From contig CAZAKI010000003.1 in the NCBI GenBank assembly GCA_964485855.1, positions 1 to 64,000 of the forward strand: a stretch of 64,000 nt of DNA, given 5' to 3'. The first letter of the stretch is position 1, and the number at the start of each line of letters is the position of its first letter. The position numbers and the translations under genes were made by a program. The notes beneath the pieces are model-generated. The model was not told the origin of the DNA, did no database searches, and saw nothing but the letters and a program-made list of their open reading frames with translations. Of this stretch, positions 28,502-36,750 are shown piece after piece. Source of the DNA: UBA993 sp964485855. GTDB taxonomy: Bacteria > Bacillota > Dethiobacteria > DTU022.

Positions 28502-30682
28502 ATGAGTGGCGTTCCTTCATCAGGTACCTTGTCCGGCATTCTGCCACTGGCTATAGTTTTGCTGCCGATTGGCGGGGCATTTTTATCAGCCCTGATTGGA
28601 CGTATTTCCGAGCGATATCGAGATATTTTTGTCCTGGCGGTAACGGCTTTAACTGTTTTTCTATCGGCAATACTATTTATTATCAGCTGGGGTGATCTTG
28701 TTGTCAGTCGTTTTGTGGTGGGATATAGTGAGATTCCCCTTTATTTTAGTGTTGATCGATTAGGAGCTGTTTTTAACTTACTATCGGCTTTTGTCTGGTT
28801 TCTGGCTACTCTATTTTCTCTTTCTTACATGACCCACGAAAACCGAAGAAATCGCTACTATTCTTTCTATCTGCTGACCCTTGGGGGTTGCCTGGGCGTA
28901 TTCTTAACAGGCGATCTGTTTAGTCTCTTTTTCTTTTTTGAGATGATGTCAATCGCTTCATATCTCTTAGTTGTTCATAACCAGTCAGAAGAAGCGATAA
29001 AAGCCGGACGTCTTTATATTTTCCTTGGTGTTTTTGGTGGGCTATGTTTATTGACAGCTATTATGCTCATCTATTGGTACACCGGTTCGGTTATGATTAC
29101 ACCGATGCTTGAAACGTTAATTCTGCTGCCCACCCGTTTTTTGATTTTGTTCTTATTGATTGTTGGTTTTGGCATTAAAGCCGGAATGGTTCCTTTGCAT
29201 ATTTGGTTGCCGAAGGCTCATCCGGTTGCGCCTGCCCCGGCTAGTGCTCTGCTTTCTGGCATTATGATTAAAACCGGGGCTTACGGAATTATCCGTGTGA
29301 TGACCCTGATCTATACACCGGCTGCAGAGGAAGCCAAAAATCTTTGGGCTTTTTCAGAGCATTCCGGTCACATTCTGATCCTAATTGGTATCCTGACGAT
29401 GTTTGTTGCTGCTGTTATGGCCCTTTTTCAGTTAAATGCCAAGAGGATCCTGGCATACAGTAGTATTAGCCAGATGGGGTATATTTTGATGGGGATCGGA
29501 GTATGTGCCTATCTGGGGTTGGATGGGGCTGTTGCTTTTGGAGGTTTTACTTTTCATGTCGTCAACCATGCATTTTTTAAAGCAGCCATGTTTATGATGG
29601 TTGGCGCGGTATTCTACCGGACCGGTGAAATTGAACTGCACCGCCTGGGCGGGCTTTGGCGTGATTTTCCGGTAACAACAATCGTCTTTTTGTTGGCTGC
29701 AATGGGCATTGCCGGTATACCCGGTTTAAACGGTTATACGAGCAAGGTCCTTCTGCACCATGCTATTGTTGAAGCTTATGAACATCATCATCTGATTTCA
29801 TTGTACTGGGCCGAAAAAATATTTATGCTGACCGGGATTTTAACTACTTGCTATATAACCAGACTTTTTAGTTCCATTTTCTTAGGCAGCAAACCTGCAC
29901 ATTTAAAAGCGATTAAAAAAGAACCTTGGAATGAAAAGGTAGTATTTGTCACCATTGGCTTAATATTAGTATTTATCGGTACTAATCCATTTCTAGCACT
30001 GGAAAAATTTATTGTGCCGTTGACCAAGTCTTATCGCTTTAATATTTATTCTATCAAGCACCTGATGGAAGTAAATTTCTGGGATATTCACGACCTTGAA
30101 ACAATGGCTTGGGTCGTGGGAATTGCTATATTTCTTTTTGGTGTTGGTTCTCTAACCGGTTTATTCAACCTAAAATTCCCTCCCTGGCTAAGCATTGAAC
30201 AAATTGGATACCGCCCGGTTGTCAGTTCGCTGTTGTTTGTTTTTACCAGGAGCGGCAGGGGGCTTGAATTGACTGTTGATAGCGTATACATCAACAGTCC
30301 CCGTTTTTTGACTTATTATTGCCAGGGAGGAAAGATGCTTGATGCGGCTGCCGATTATTTGCTTGTTGATACTTTAGGACCTCTCAAGAAGTTGGGCAGA
30401 CGGATTTACGAGTTTGAAACTCAGGGCATCTGGTTCACCAGACTAATGCGGCAGCTTGGATGGATAATGTTAAATATCCACAAAGGATGGGTTTATTACC
30501 TGCGGTACTTTTTCAACCGTTCCAGGATCTTTTTTCTGACCATCTTCTATTTTCTGTTTCATTTGGATTATAAGCCGCGGGGAAAATTTTTTATGCTGGT
30601 CAACACTTCAAATTTCGAGTACTATGTAATTATATTTTTTCTGGTTTTGATTATTATCATGTCACTACAGCTTTTTACTTAA
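28502..30682 (+). CDS. NuoL-like antiporter subunit with long C-terminal extension (array gene 5)
   Basis: 726 residues, ATG start behind AAAGGAG. TM5 Glu (FFFEMMSIASYLLVVHN), TM7 Lys (GFGIKAGMVPLHIWLPKAHP), TM8 Lys (IKTGAYGIIRV) and SKVLLHHAIVEAYEHHH are present. The extension of about 260 residues ends in LVNTSNFEYYVIIFFLVLI. It is the third member of the long-tailed subfamily in this window and closes the plus-strand array. A 103-base gap precedes it, so it may also have its own promoter, though none is obvious. Confidence 0.85.
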   Translation: MSGVPSSGTLSGILPLAIVLLPIGGAFLSALIGRISERYRDIFVLAVTALTVFLSAILFIISWGDLVVSRFVVGYSEIPLYFSVDRLGAVFNLLSAFVWFLATLFSLSYMTHENRRNRYYSFYLLTLGGCLGVFLTGDLFSLFFFFEMMSIASYLLVVHNQSEEAIKAGRLYIFLGVFGGLCLLTAIMLIYWYTGSVMITPMLETLILLPTRFLILFLLIVGFGIKAGMVPLHIWLPKAHPVAPAPASALLSGIMIKTGAYGIIRVMTLIYTPAAEEAKNLWAFSEHSGHILILIGILTMFVAAVMALFQLNAKRILAYSSISQMGYILMGIGVCAYLGLDGAVAFGGFTFHVVNHAFFKAAMFMMVGAVFYRTGEIELHRLGGLWRDFPVTTIVFLLAAMGIAGIPGLNGYTSKVLLHHAIVEAYEHHHLISLYWAEKIFMLTGILTTCYITRLFSSIFLGSKPAHLKAIKKEPWNEKVVFVTIGLILVFIGTNPFLALEKFIVPLTKSYRFNIYSIKHLMEVNFWDIHDLETMAWVVGIAIFLFGVGSLTGLFNLKFPPWLSIEQIGYRPVVSSLLFVFTRSGRGLELTVDSVYINSPRFLTYYCQGGKMLDAAADYLLVDTLGPLKKLGRRIYEFETQGIWFTRLMRQLGWIMLNIHKGWVYYLRYFFNRSRIFFLTIFYFLFHLDYKPRGKFFMLVNTSNFEYYVIIFFLVLIIIMSLQLFT

Positions 30683-30776
30683 AAAAATAGTAGGCAGGTT
30701 TCTTTAGGCAATTTGAATATAGATAACCAATAGCGGAAACACAGTTATAGCTTAGAAAGAAAGAAGGGATTTAATA

Positions 30777-32120
30777 ATGATTGAACAGGAACTGGCCAAA
30801 TTTGCCAGGGAATTATCTTACGACATGCTGCCAAAAGAAGTGATCCAGCAGGCCAGGATTTGTCTCTTAGATCTTGTCGGCACCGCTTGTGCAGGAGCTA
30901 TGGCCCTGCCGGGACATGTTGTTACAGATATCATTGAGGCAGCTGGCGGTAATCCTCAGGCCGTTTTAATCGGTCGCAAGGAAAAAGTGCCTGCGTTAAA
31001 TGCTGCTCTTGGAAACGGACTATATGCGCATTCCCTTGAACTTGACGATTTACACCGTAGTTCTATTCTCAGGCCTGGTTCGCCAATTATCCCGGCAGCT
31101 CTTGCGGCTGCGGAAAAGGTGGGAGCTTCCGGTAAAGATCTGATTACGGCAATTGTTGCTGGTTATGAAGTAGGAATTAGAATAGCGGAAGCGATGACTC
31201 CAAGCCATTATAATTTTTGGCATACTACTGGAACCTGCGGAACTTTTGCCGCGGCGATTGCTGCCGGCAAAGTAATGAATCTTGATCAGGAACAATTAAT
31301 CAATGCTCTCGGCCATGCCGGGACCCAGGCGGCCGGGTTGATGGAGCTACACTATAGCCCTGAAGGGATGATGAGCAAGCCTTTGCATGCCAGTAAAGCG
31401 GCCCAAAACGGTTTGTTTTCAGCTATGCTGGCAGCAGGAGGTTATTCCAGCACAAAAACCATCCTATCTGGAGAAAAAGGATTTTTAAGGGTATTTGCGC
31501 CAAAAGCAAAGATGGAAAAAATAATTGAGGGTTTAGGTGAAGACTATAAAATCATGCAAATTAGTTTCCGGATCTACGCTTCTACTCGACATACTCATGC
31601 CGGAATAGATCTTGCCCTCAGGTTACGCGAGAAGGGAATAAAGCCAGAAGATATTGAACTGTTAAGGATTCAAACTTATGGAGTAGCCCGTGACCTGGTT
31701 GGCGAACCTTTTCCGCTAACGGTTTACGAGGCTAAGTTCAGTTTGCCTTTCTGTGTTTCAACTGCTCTGGTTTACGGCCACGTCGGTGTAGAAGATTTTA
31801 CTGAGGAACGTATCTCTGATCCGGTGCTTGAAGAGCTAATGAGCCATTGTACCGTGGAAATTGATCCATTGATTGATGCGCACTATCCCCAAAAATGGGG
31901 CGCCAAACTGAACGTGATTTTACGTAATGGCAATGTTGATCATGAGCAAACTGATTTTCCGAAAGGCGATCCGGAAAACAAACTGACCCTGGATCAGCTT
32001 CACGCAAAGTTTCGCAGACTTTCAGCCCTGCTTCTTCCATCTTCGAAAATTGAAGCCTGGCTGGGGCAATTTATGAAACTAGAATCGTTTGACAACATTG
32101 CTGATATGTGGCGAATTTAA
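30777..32120 (+). CDS. MmgE/PrpD family protein
   Basis: 447 residues covering the full MmgE/PrpD fold: an N-terminal helical domain (LDLVGTACAGAMALPGHVV, then GLYAHSLELDDLH), a middle YNFWHTTGTCGTFAAAIAAG segment typical of the family, and a smaller C-terminal alpha/beta domain. The family includes 2-methylcitrate dehydratase, cis-aconitate decarboxylase and iminodisuccinate epimerase. No propionate or methylcitrate genes are nearby, so the substrate is unknown. It stands alone, 94 bases after the antiporter array, with ATG 30777 behind GAAGGG. Confidence 0.88.
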   Translation: MIEQELAKFARELSYDMLPKEVIQQARICLLDLVGTACAGAMALPGHVVTDIIEAAGGNPQAVLIGRKEKVPALNAALGNGLYAHSLELDDLHRSSILRPGSPIIPAALAAAEKVGASGKDLITAIVAGYEVGIRIAEAMTPSHYNFWHTTGTCGTFAAAIAAGKVMNLDQEQLINALGHAGTQAAGLMELHYSPEGMMSKPLHASKAAQNGLFSAMLAAGGYSSTKTILSGEKGFLRVFAPKAKMEKIIEGLGEDYKIMQISFRIYASTRHTHAGIDLALRLREKGIKPEDIELLRIQTYGVARDLVGEPFPLTVYEAKFSLPFCVSTALVYGHVGVEDFTEERISDPVLEELMSHCTVEIDPLIDAHYPQKWGAKLNVILRNGNVDHEQTDFPKGDPENKLTLDQLHAKFRRLSALLLPSSKIEAWLGQFMKLESFDNIADMWRI

Positions 32121-32198
32121 GGTTGCAACGGGTTGCTGCTAATTAGTAAAATGGGAAGAGAGTATATTTACATCAAGTATTAAACCTATAGTACAAAT

Positions 32199-32224
32199 AA
32201 AACCGGGATTAAATCCCGGTTTTT
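32199..32224 (+). terminator. Intrinsic terminator
   Basis: AAAACCGGGAT / ATCCCGGTTTT with a short AA-rich loop and a flanking T-run. It can serve the MmgE/PrpD gene on the plus strand and, by its A/T symmetry, the tRNA on the minus strand. Confidence 0.85.
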
Positions 32225-32298
32225 GGTGCGCCTGCGTGGTTTTGAACCACGGGCCTCCTGCGTGTCAAGCAGGCGCTCTCCCCCTGAGCTACAGGCGC
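32224..32298 (-). tRNA. tRNA-Val (anticodon GAC)
   Basis: On the minus strand a 75-base cloverleaf can be folded: acceptor GCGCCTG / CAGGCGC, discriminator A, encoded CCA (32224-32226), D-arm GCTC...GAGC, anticodon stem CCTGC / GCAGG with loop TTGACAC (anticodon GAC), and T-arm CGTGG TTCAAAA CCACG. GAC reads valine GUC/GUU codons. Confidence 0.93.
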
Positions 32299-32318
32299 AA
32301 GGATAAGATCGCTTCAAT

Positions 32319-32348
32319 ATTTTAGCATTTGCAAAGCAGCGCTGTCAA
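32319..32348 (-). promoter_or_regulatory. Promoter of the tRNA-Val gene
   Basis: On the minus strand, TTGACA (32348-32343), 18 bases, TAAAAT (32324-32319), placed about 20 bases before the tRNA 5' end. Confidence 0.75.
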
Positions 32349-32433
32349 GGAAACGAAAACGCTGTCCAGCTATATAAATAATACTTTCTGTGCTATGATA
32401 ACCTTATATTTTACTTAGCGGGGAGGGACTTGC

Positions 32434-33399
32434 TTGCCTGCCAATTTAACTCCTCAGTATTACGCTGTCGAAGAAAAATACCGTCAGGCCCAGACTAACG
32501 AAGAACGAATTAAGGTGCTTCAGGAAATGCTTGCTGTTATTCCCAAGCATAAAGGGACAGAACACCTGCAGGGTGATATTAAAAAAAAGATTGCCAAACT
32601 GAAGGAAGAAGGCAAGAAAAAAAAACAGAGCAAGGGTTTCAATCCCTTTGGAGTTGAGAAACAGGGTGCAGGGCAAGTTGTGCTGGCCGGTTATCCCAAC
32701 AGTGGAAAATCTTCTCTGGTTGGTGCCCTTTCCAGGGCTAAAGTTAAGGTGGCAGACTATCCTTATTCAACAGCCTTACCGGTAAGCGGAATGATGCCTT
32801 ATAAAGATACTTTTATACAGCTGGTTGATACTCCTCCTCTATCTGTTGATAATATTCCTTCTGGATTGATCGGCACTTTTAAAGAAGCTGATGCGATTTT
32901 AGTGGTAATAGATCTTTTCACCGCTGAATGTCTTGAACAATTGGCCGGTTTGATCCAGATATTGCAGGAGCGTGATGTAATTGATCTATCTGAGGATGGT
33001 ACGATTATTGCTCCCCTGCCTTTCCTGGTCGTTGGTAATAAGTGCGACCACCCTGAAGCCGAAGAAAATCTGCAAATTTTAAAAGATTTATGGCCGGATT
33101 TAGAAATAATAGCGGTTTCCTGTACTGGATCAGGTCTGGAGACTTTGAAAGAAAGAATTTACAAGTTGCTTAATATCATTCGAATTTATGGCAAGCCCTT
33201 CGGTAAGGCTCCCGATATGGATCGCCCTTTTATTTTAAGAAAGGGTGGTACTGTATTGGATTTTGCCACCCAGGTTCATAAAGATTTTCCTGAAAAATTA
33301 AAAAGTGCTCTAGTTTGGGGCTCTGCCAAGTTTGACGGGCAAGCGGTGCCCCGTGATTATGTTTTGGAAGACGAGGATATCGTTGAGCTGCAGCTATAA
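32434..33399 (+). CDS. TGS-domain GTPase (DRG/Obg-like)
   Basis: 321 residues from TTG 32434 behind GGGGAGGGA. A charged N-terminal helical region with a Lys-rich stretch (KKIAKLKEEGKKKK) precedes a GTPase domain: G1 GYPNSGKSS (near 88-96), G3 VDTPP, G4 NKCD and a G5-like VSCTGSG. The last 60 residues form a TGS domain (LRKGGTVLDFATQVHKDF). This is the DRG-like arrangement of translation- or ribosome-associated GTPases. It is a stand-alone gene between the tRNA-Val and lemA. Confidence 0.88.
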   Translation: MPANLTPQYYAVEEKYRQAQTNEERIKVLQEMLAVIPKHKGTEHLQGDIKKKIAKLKEEGKKKKQSKGFNPFGVEKQGAGQVVLAGYPNSGKSSLVGALSRAKVKVADYPYSTALPVSGMMPYKDTFIQLVDTPPLSVDNIPSGLIGTFKEADAILVVIDLFTAECLEQLAGLIQILQERDVIDLSEDGTIIAPLPFLVVGNKCDHPEAEENLQILKDLWPDLEIIAVSCTGSGLETLKERIYKLLNIIRIYGKPFGKAPDMDRPFILRKGGTVLDFATQVHKDFPEKLKSALVWGSAKFDGQAVPRDYVLEDEDIVELQL

Positions 33400-33525
33400 A
33401 TCGCCAGAAACTAATTAATTCAGTTTAAAGGTTTTTAATGCAGGAATCTTATTGCTTTCTTGCGAAATAACTTTAATTAAATTAATGAGATTTGTTTACA
33501 CATTATTTCAAGGAGCTGATAGGTT

Positions 33526-34077
33526 GTGATTTGGATTATTTTAGGCATTATCGGTTTAATTGTTGTATCGCTTATCGGTATTTACAATCGTTTGGTAACC
33601 TTAAGACAGCGTATTAAAAATGCCTGGGCGCAGATCGAAGTGCAGTTAAAAAGGCGTTATGATTTAATTCCAAACCTGGTTAATACGGTCAAGGGTTATG
33701 CCGCCCATGAAAAAGAGACTTTTGAAAAAGTGACCCAGGCCCGTAATATGGCGATTCAGGCTAAAGATGTCAATGCTCAGGCGGGAGCAGAAAACATGCT
33801 TTCCGGAGCGCTTAAAACGCTATTTGCCGTTGCCGAAAGTTACCCCGAGCTGAAGGCAGATGCCAATTTTCGCCAGCTCCAGGATGAGTTGGCCAATACT
33901 GAAGGAAAGATTGCTTTCGCCAGACAGTTTTACAATGATACTGTCATGAATTACAACACTACCATTCAGCGGTTCCCAACAGTGCTGATTGCCGGTATGT
34001 TTGGATTTACCAAAGAAGAATATTTTAATCTCGATGAAGAAGCAATAGCCAGGGAAGCTGTAAAAGTAGAGTTTTAG
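33526..34077 (+). CDS. LemA family protein
   Basis: 183 residues, GTG start behind AAGGAG. One N-terminal membrane helix (residues 2-20) and a helical body with the LemA patterns AWAQIEVQLKRRYDLIPNLV and NTTIQRFPTVLIAGMFGF are present. LemA proteins are membrane-anchored coiled-helix proteins without a settled function. The stop codon overlaps the ribosome site of the DUF2207 gene, the usual genomic partner. Confidence 0.95.
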   Translation: MIWIILGIIGLIVVSLIGIYNRLVTLRQRIKNAWAQIEVQLKRRYDLIPNLVNTVKGYAAHEKETFEKVTQARNMAIQAKDVNAQAGAENMLSGALKTLFAVAESYPELKADANFRQLQDELANTEGKIAFARQFYNDTVMNYNTTIQRFPTVLIAGMFGFTKEEYFNLDEEAIAREAVKVEF

Positions 34078-34088
34078 GAGCGCCGTTG

Positions 34089-35921
34089 ATGATAGTCGTT
34101 TATCTCGATAAAAAAGTCCAGGAAATAAAAGATTGCTTTCTGAAGGTTATGATCATAGCAGCGATTGTCCTATTTTCTGCGAATTCTGCAGCGGCTCAGG
34201 ATGATCGCTCATTTTATTTCCCCGCTGTGGTGATTGAAGCGGAAATCCTTAATGACGGCTCAATGCATGTTGTCGAAGAACGAACTTTTCGTTTTGACGG
34301 TCGCTATCGCGGGGCATGGGCTTATATACCATTAAAAAATAAGAGTGTCATCAGGGATGTTTTAGTCAGCGAAGCGGGAATCCCCTACAGGGAGGTTGCT
34401 ATCGGAGTTCAGGACATTCCCGGTGTATATTATGTAGAGTACGAGGATGATCTGGTCTATATCGATTGGAGTTACGAGGCATACAACGAAGATCGCACCT
34501 TTACTATCAGTTATTGGGTGGACAATGCAGTCCTGGTGCACCAGGATCTGGCCGAATTGTATTGGCAATTCATTGGTAATGAGTGGGGAGAAAGGTCTGA
34601 TTTCGTCAGGATTACCCTTAACCTGCCTCCGGGAGCAGAGCGGGAAGAGATTAGAGCCTGGGGCCACGGACCACTAAATGGTAACGTGGAAATTCTCGAT
34701 GCCAGTACAATAATTTGGGAAGTTGACCGTTTGCCGGCCAATACTTTTGTTGAAGGTCGGGTCACTTTTCCCCTTTCGTTGGTGCCGCAGGCAACAAATA
34801 TTAGTGGTAAAAATGGATTGCCTGATATTTTAGCGGAAGAAGAAAGATGGGCTCGCCAGGCAAATTTAAAAAGAAAATTATTTCGCCTGGATTATTATAT
34901 CGGACCTTTAATCTTTATTGCCATGCTAATGTTTTATTTTATTACACGGTATCAATCCAGAAGAGCCCCCGGTATGTTCAGAGGTGATTATTACCGTGAA
35001 CTGCCGGGAGAATATTCCCCGGCGGAGGCAGGCTATCTTTTCCGTCTGGGAAAAATTAAGCCTGAAGATTTTACGGCAACGGTTATGGATTTAGCCCGCA
35101 GGGGTCACCTGCGTTTGGAAGAGTATCAGGGGGAGAGCGGCTGGATCCGCAAAAGAGCCTTTACTGACTATCGGTTATTTCCAACTAAGGGCAAGGATAA
35201 TCTAAAAGTTCATGAACAGAAGCTCTATAATTTTATTTTCAAGCAGGTTAGTAACATGGATGCTGTAGGTGTAACTATGAAGGAGATTGAAAGATTCGGC
35301 AAGAAAAATAAAGAGAGCACCTACATATTTTACAAAAGCTGGTCTAAGGGTATTAAAAAAGAGGTAGACAGGCATAAATTCTTTAAAGGTACAGCTTGGC
35401 AGGGTATTATTGTTGGTGCAGTTCTTTTCATATTGGGATTTGCCTTATTTTTCTTAGAATTTTTTGTTACCGGGACTATTGCGCTTATGATCGGCCCAAT
35501 TATGATTGCTCTTTTTGCCCTTCTAAAAAAGCTTACTCCCGTTGGTGCCGATCACTTTGCCAAGTGGCGTGCTTTTAAACAATTTCTAAAAGATTTTTCC
35601 AATCTTGATCGATCTACTATTCCTTCACTGGCCATCTGGGAGCATTACCTGGTCTATGCGGTAACACTTGGCGTGGCTAAAGAGGTGATGGAACAGCTGC
35701 AGCTTATTTATCCGGAAATGGGCCAAAATATTCAACATGTTTGGCCGGCTTACGGAGCGATGGCTGTAAACCCTGGGCGTTTTACCAGGATGAGTTCCAC
35801 CATGGAAAGGTCGTTTAAAACTGCTTTCCGTTCAGCAACCTCTTCCGGTTCCGGAGGCGGAGGTGGCTTCTCCGGCGGAGGTGGCGGAGGAGGTGGTGGG
35901 GGCGGAGGCGGTGCCCGTTAA
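34089..35921 (+). CDS. DUF2207 membrane protein with poly-glycine tail
   Basis: 610 residues. ATG 34089 is taken (AGGAG ends eight bases before it); TTG 34086 is also possible. A signal-like helix (about 19-37) is followed by an extracytoplasmic beta-rich DUF2207 domain, a membrane helix near residue 270, a cytoplasmic portion, two more helices near 435-480, and a C-terminal tail that is almost all glycine with serine. The Gly-rich end is usual for this family. LemA plus DUF2207 pairs are common in bacteria; a role in envelope stress or membrane-protein turnover has been proposed, but no activity can be read from the sequence. Confidence 0.9.
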   Translation: MIVVYLDKKVQEIKDCFLKVMIIAAIVLFSANSAAAQDDRSFYFPAVVIEAEILNDGSMHVVEERTFRFDGRYRGAWAYIPLKNKSVIRDVLVSEAGIPYREVAIGVQDIPGVYYVEYEDDLVYIDWSYEAYNEDRTFTISYWVDNAVLVHQDLAELYWQFIGNEWGERSDFVRITLNLPPGAEREEIRAWGHGPLNGNVEILDASTIIWEVDRLPANTFVEGRVTFPLSLVPQATNISGKNGLPDILAEEERWARQANLKRKLFRLDYYIGPLIFIAMLMFYFITRYQSRRAPGMFRGDYYRELPGEYSPAEAGYLFRLGKIKPEDFTATVMDLARRGHLRLEEYQGESGWIRKRAFTDYRLFPTKGKDNLKVHEQKLYNFIFKQVSNMDAVGVTMKEIERFGKKNKESTYIFYKSWSKGIKKEVDRHKFFKGTAWQGIIVGAVLFILGFALFFLEFFVTGTIALMIGPIMIALFALLKKLTPVGADHFAKWRAFKQFLKDFSNLDRSTIPSLAIWEHYLVYAVTLGVAKEVMEQLQLIYPEMGQNIQHVWPAYGAMAVNPGRFTRMSSTMERSFKTAFRSATSSGSGGGGGFSGGGGGGGGGGGGGAR

Positions 35922-35947
35922 TTGCGATAAAAATATGTAATCCTTGG

Positions 35948-35987
35948 GGTTTTAGCTGATCAACTGGGCTAAAACCTTTTTATTTTT
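35948..35987 (+). terminator. Intrinsic terminator after the lemA operon
   Basis: GGTTTTAGC / GCTAAAACC (35948-35956 and 35968-35976) followed by TTTTTATTTTT. Confidence 0.9.
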
Positions 35988-36001
35988 ACGAGAATAAATG
36001 A

Positions 36002-36030
36002 TTGAAAAACGCAAACGTCTATGATACTAT
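36002..36030 (+). promoter_or_regulatory. Promoter of the ars operon
   Basis: TTGAAA (36002-36007), 17 bases, TACTAT (36025-36030). Just downstream is an AT-only dyad-like stretch (TATATGTATATATACGAATA) that could be the ArsR operator, a usual position for autoregulation. Confidence 0.6.
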
Positions 36031-36076
36031 ATGTATATATACGAATATAAGATAATACAATGGAAGTGATACAAAG

Positions 36077-36382
36077 ATGAATCAGTACCATTTGATCGCT
36101 AATTTCATGAAAGCTTTATCTCATCCAACTCGAATCCAAATCCTTGAACTTTTACGTTCTGGAGAACGCTGTGTCTGTGAAATATTTCCAGAGATCAATG
36201 TTGATCAATCAAGTGTTTCAAGGCATCTTGCCATACTCAAACGAGAAGGACTGCTCGATTCCCGCAAAGATGGTTTAAAAGTTATCTACTGGACAGCCGA
36301 TCCCTTTATTTATGAAATTATCGATCGCAGTGCTGAAAAAGTAAAACATATCTTACAGGTTAAGGCCTCAATCATCAAGTAA
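36077..36382 (+). CDS. arsR: ArsR/SmtB-family metalloregulator
   Basis: 101 residues with a winged helix: ALSHPTRIQILELLRSGERC, then VCEI, SSVSRHLAILKREGLLDSRKDGLKVIYW. The cysteine pair in ERCVCEI matches the ELCVC As(III) site in helix 3 of ArsR, so arsenite or antimonite sensing is likely. As first gene it probably represses the operon from the AT-rich dyad beside the promoter. ATG 36077 follows GGAAGTG. Confidence 0.93.
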   Translation: MNQYHLIANFMKALSHPTRIQILELLRSGERCVCEIFPEINVDQSSVSRHLAILKREGLLDSRKDGLKVIYWTADPFIYEIIDRSAEKVKHILQVKASIIK

Positions 36383-36463
36383 GCAACTAGCTGTCATTGA
36401 TAAAGGCTAATTTAATCTGGCGATTTTAACAATAAATATCTGGAAATAAAGGAGACTGGAATA

Positions 36464-36709
36464 GTGAAGATTAAAATTTTGGGAACAGGTTGCAGCAAAT
36501 GTCAAGCCTTGGAGAAGGAAACGATTAATGCTCTGGCGGAGCTTAATGTTGCCGCTAACGTGCAGAAGATTACCAAGATGGACGAAATCATGCAGTATGA
36601 CGTGATGTTGACCCCGGCTTTAGTGATCAATGATCAGGTGAAGTCTGCCGGTAAAGTTTTAAAACCGGAGGAAATAAAAGCGCTAATCAAACAGGAACTA
36701 GAGTCTTGA
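36464..36709 (+). CDS. Small redox-active thioredoxin-like protein (TM0996/MTH895 type)
   Basis: 81 residues from GTG 36464 behind AAAGGAGA. The N-terminal CSKC motif (GTGCSKCQALE) and the cis-proline segment (MLTPALVINDQV) mark a minimal thioredoxin fold. Such proteins are often found between arsR and a DUF318 permease, as here. A reductive or metal-handling role for the permease is inferred from this association. Confidence 0.9.
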   Translation: MKIKILGTGCSKCQALEKETINALAELNVAANVQKITKMDEIMQYDVMLTPALVINDQVKSAGKVLKPEEIKALIKQELES

Positions 36710-36750
36710 ATCAGATTGTGGGTTTTAGCTGTTTATGCTAAGGAGATGCA

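Noticed and set aside
35860..35920. GGA/GGC repeat at the end of the DUF2207 gene as a DNA repeat element
   Set aside because: It is the poly-glycine tail usual for this protein family, not a mobile or CRISPR-like repeat.
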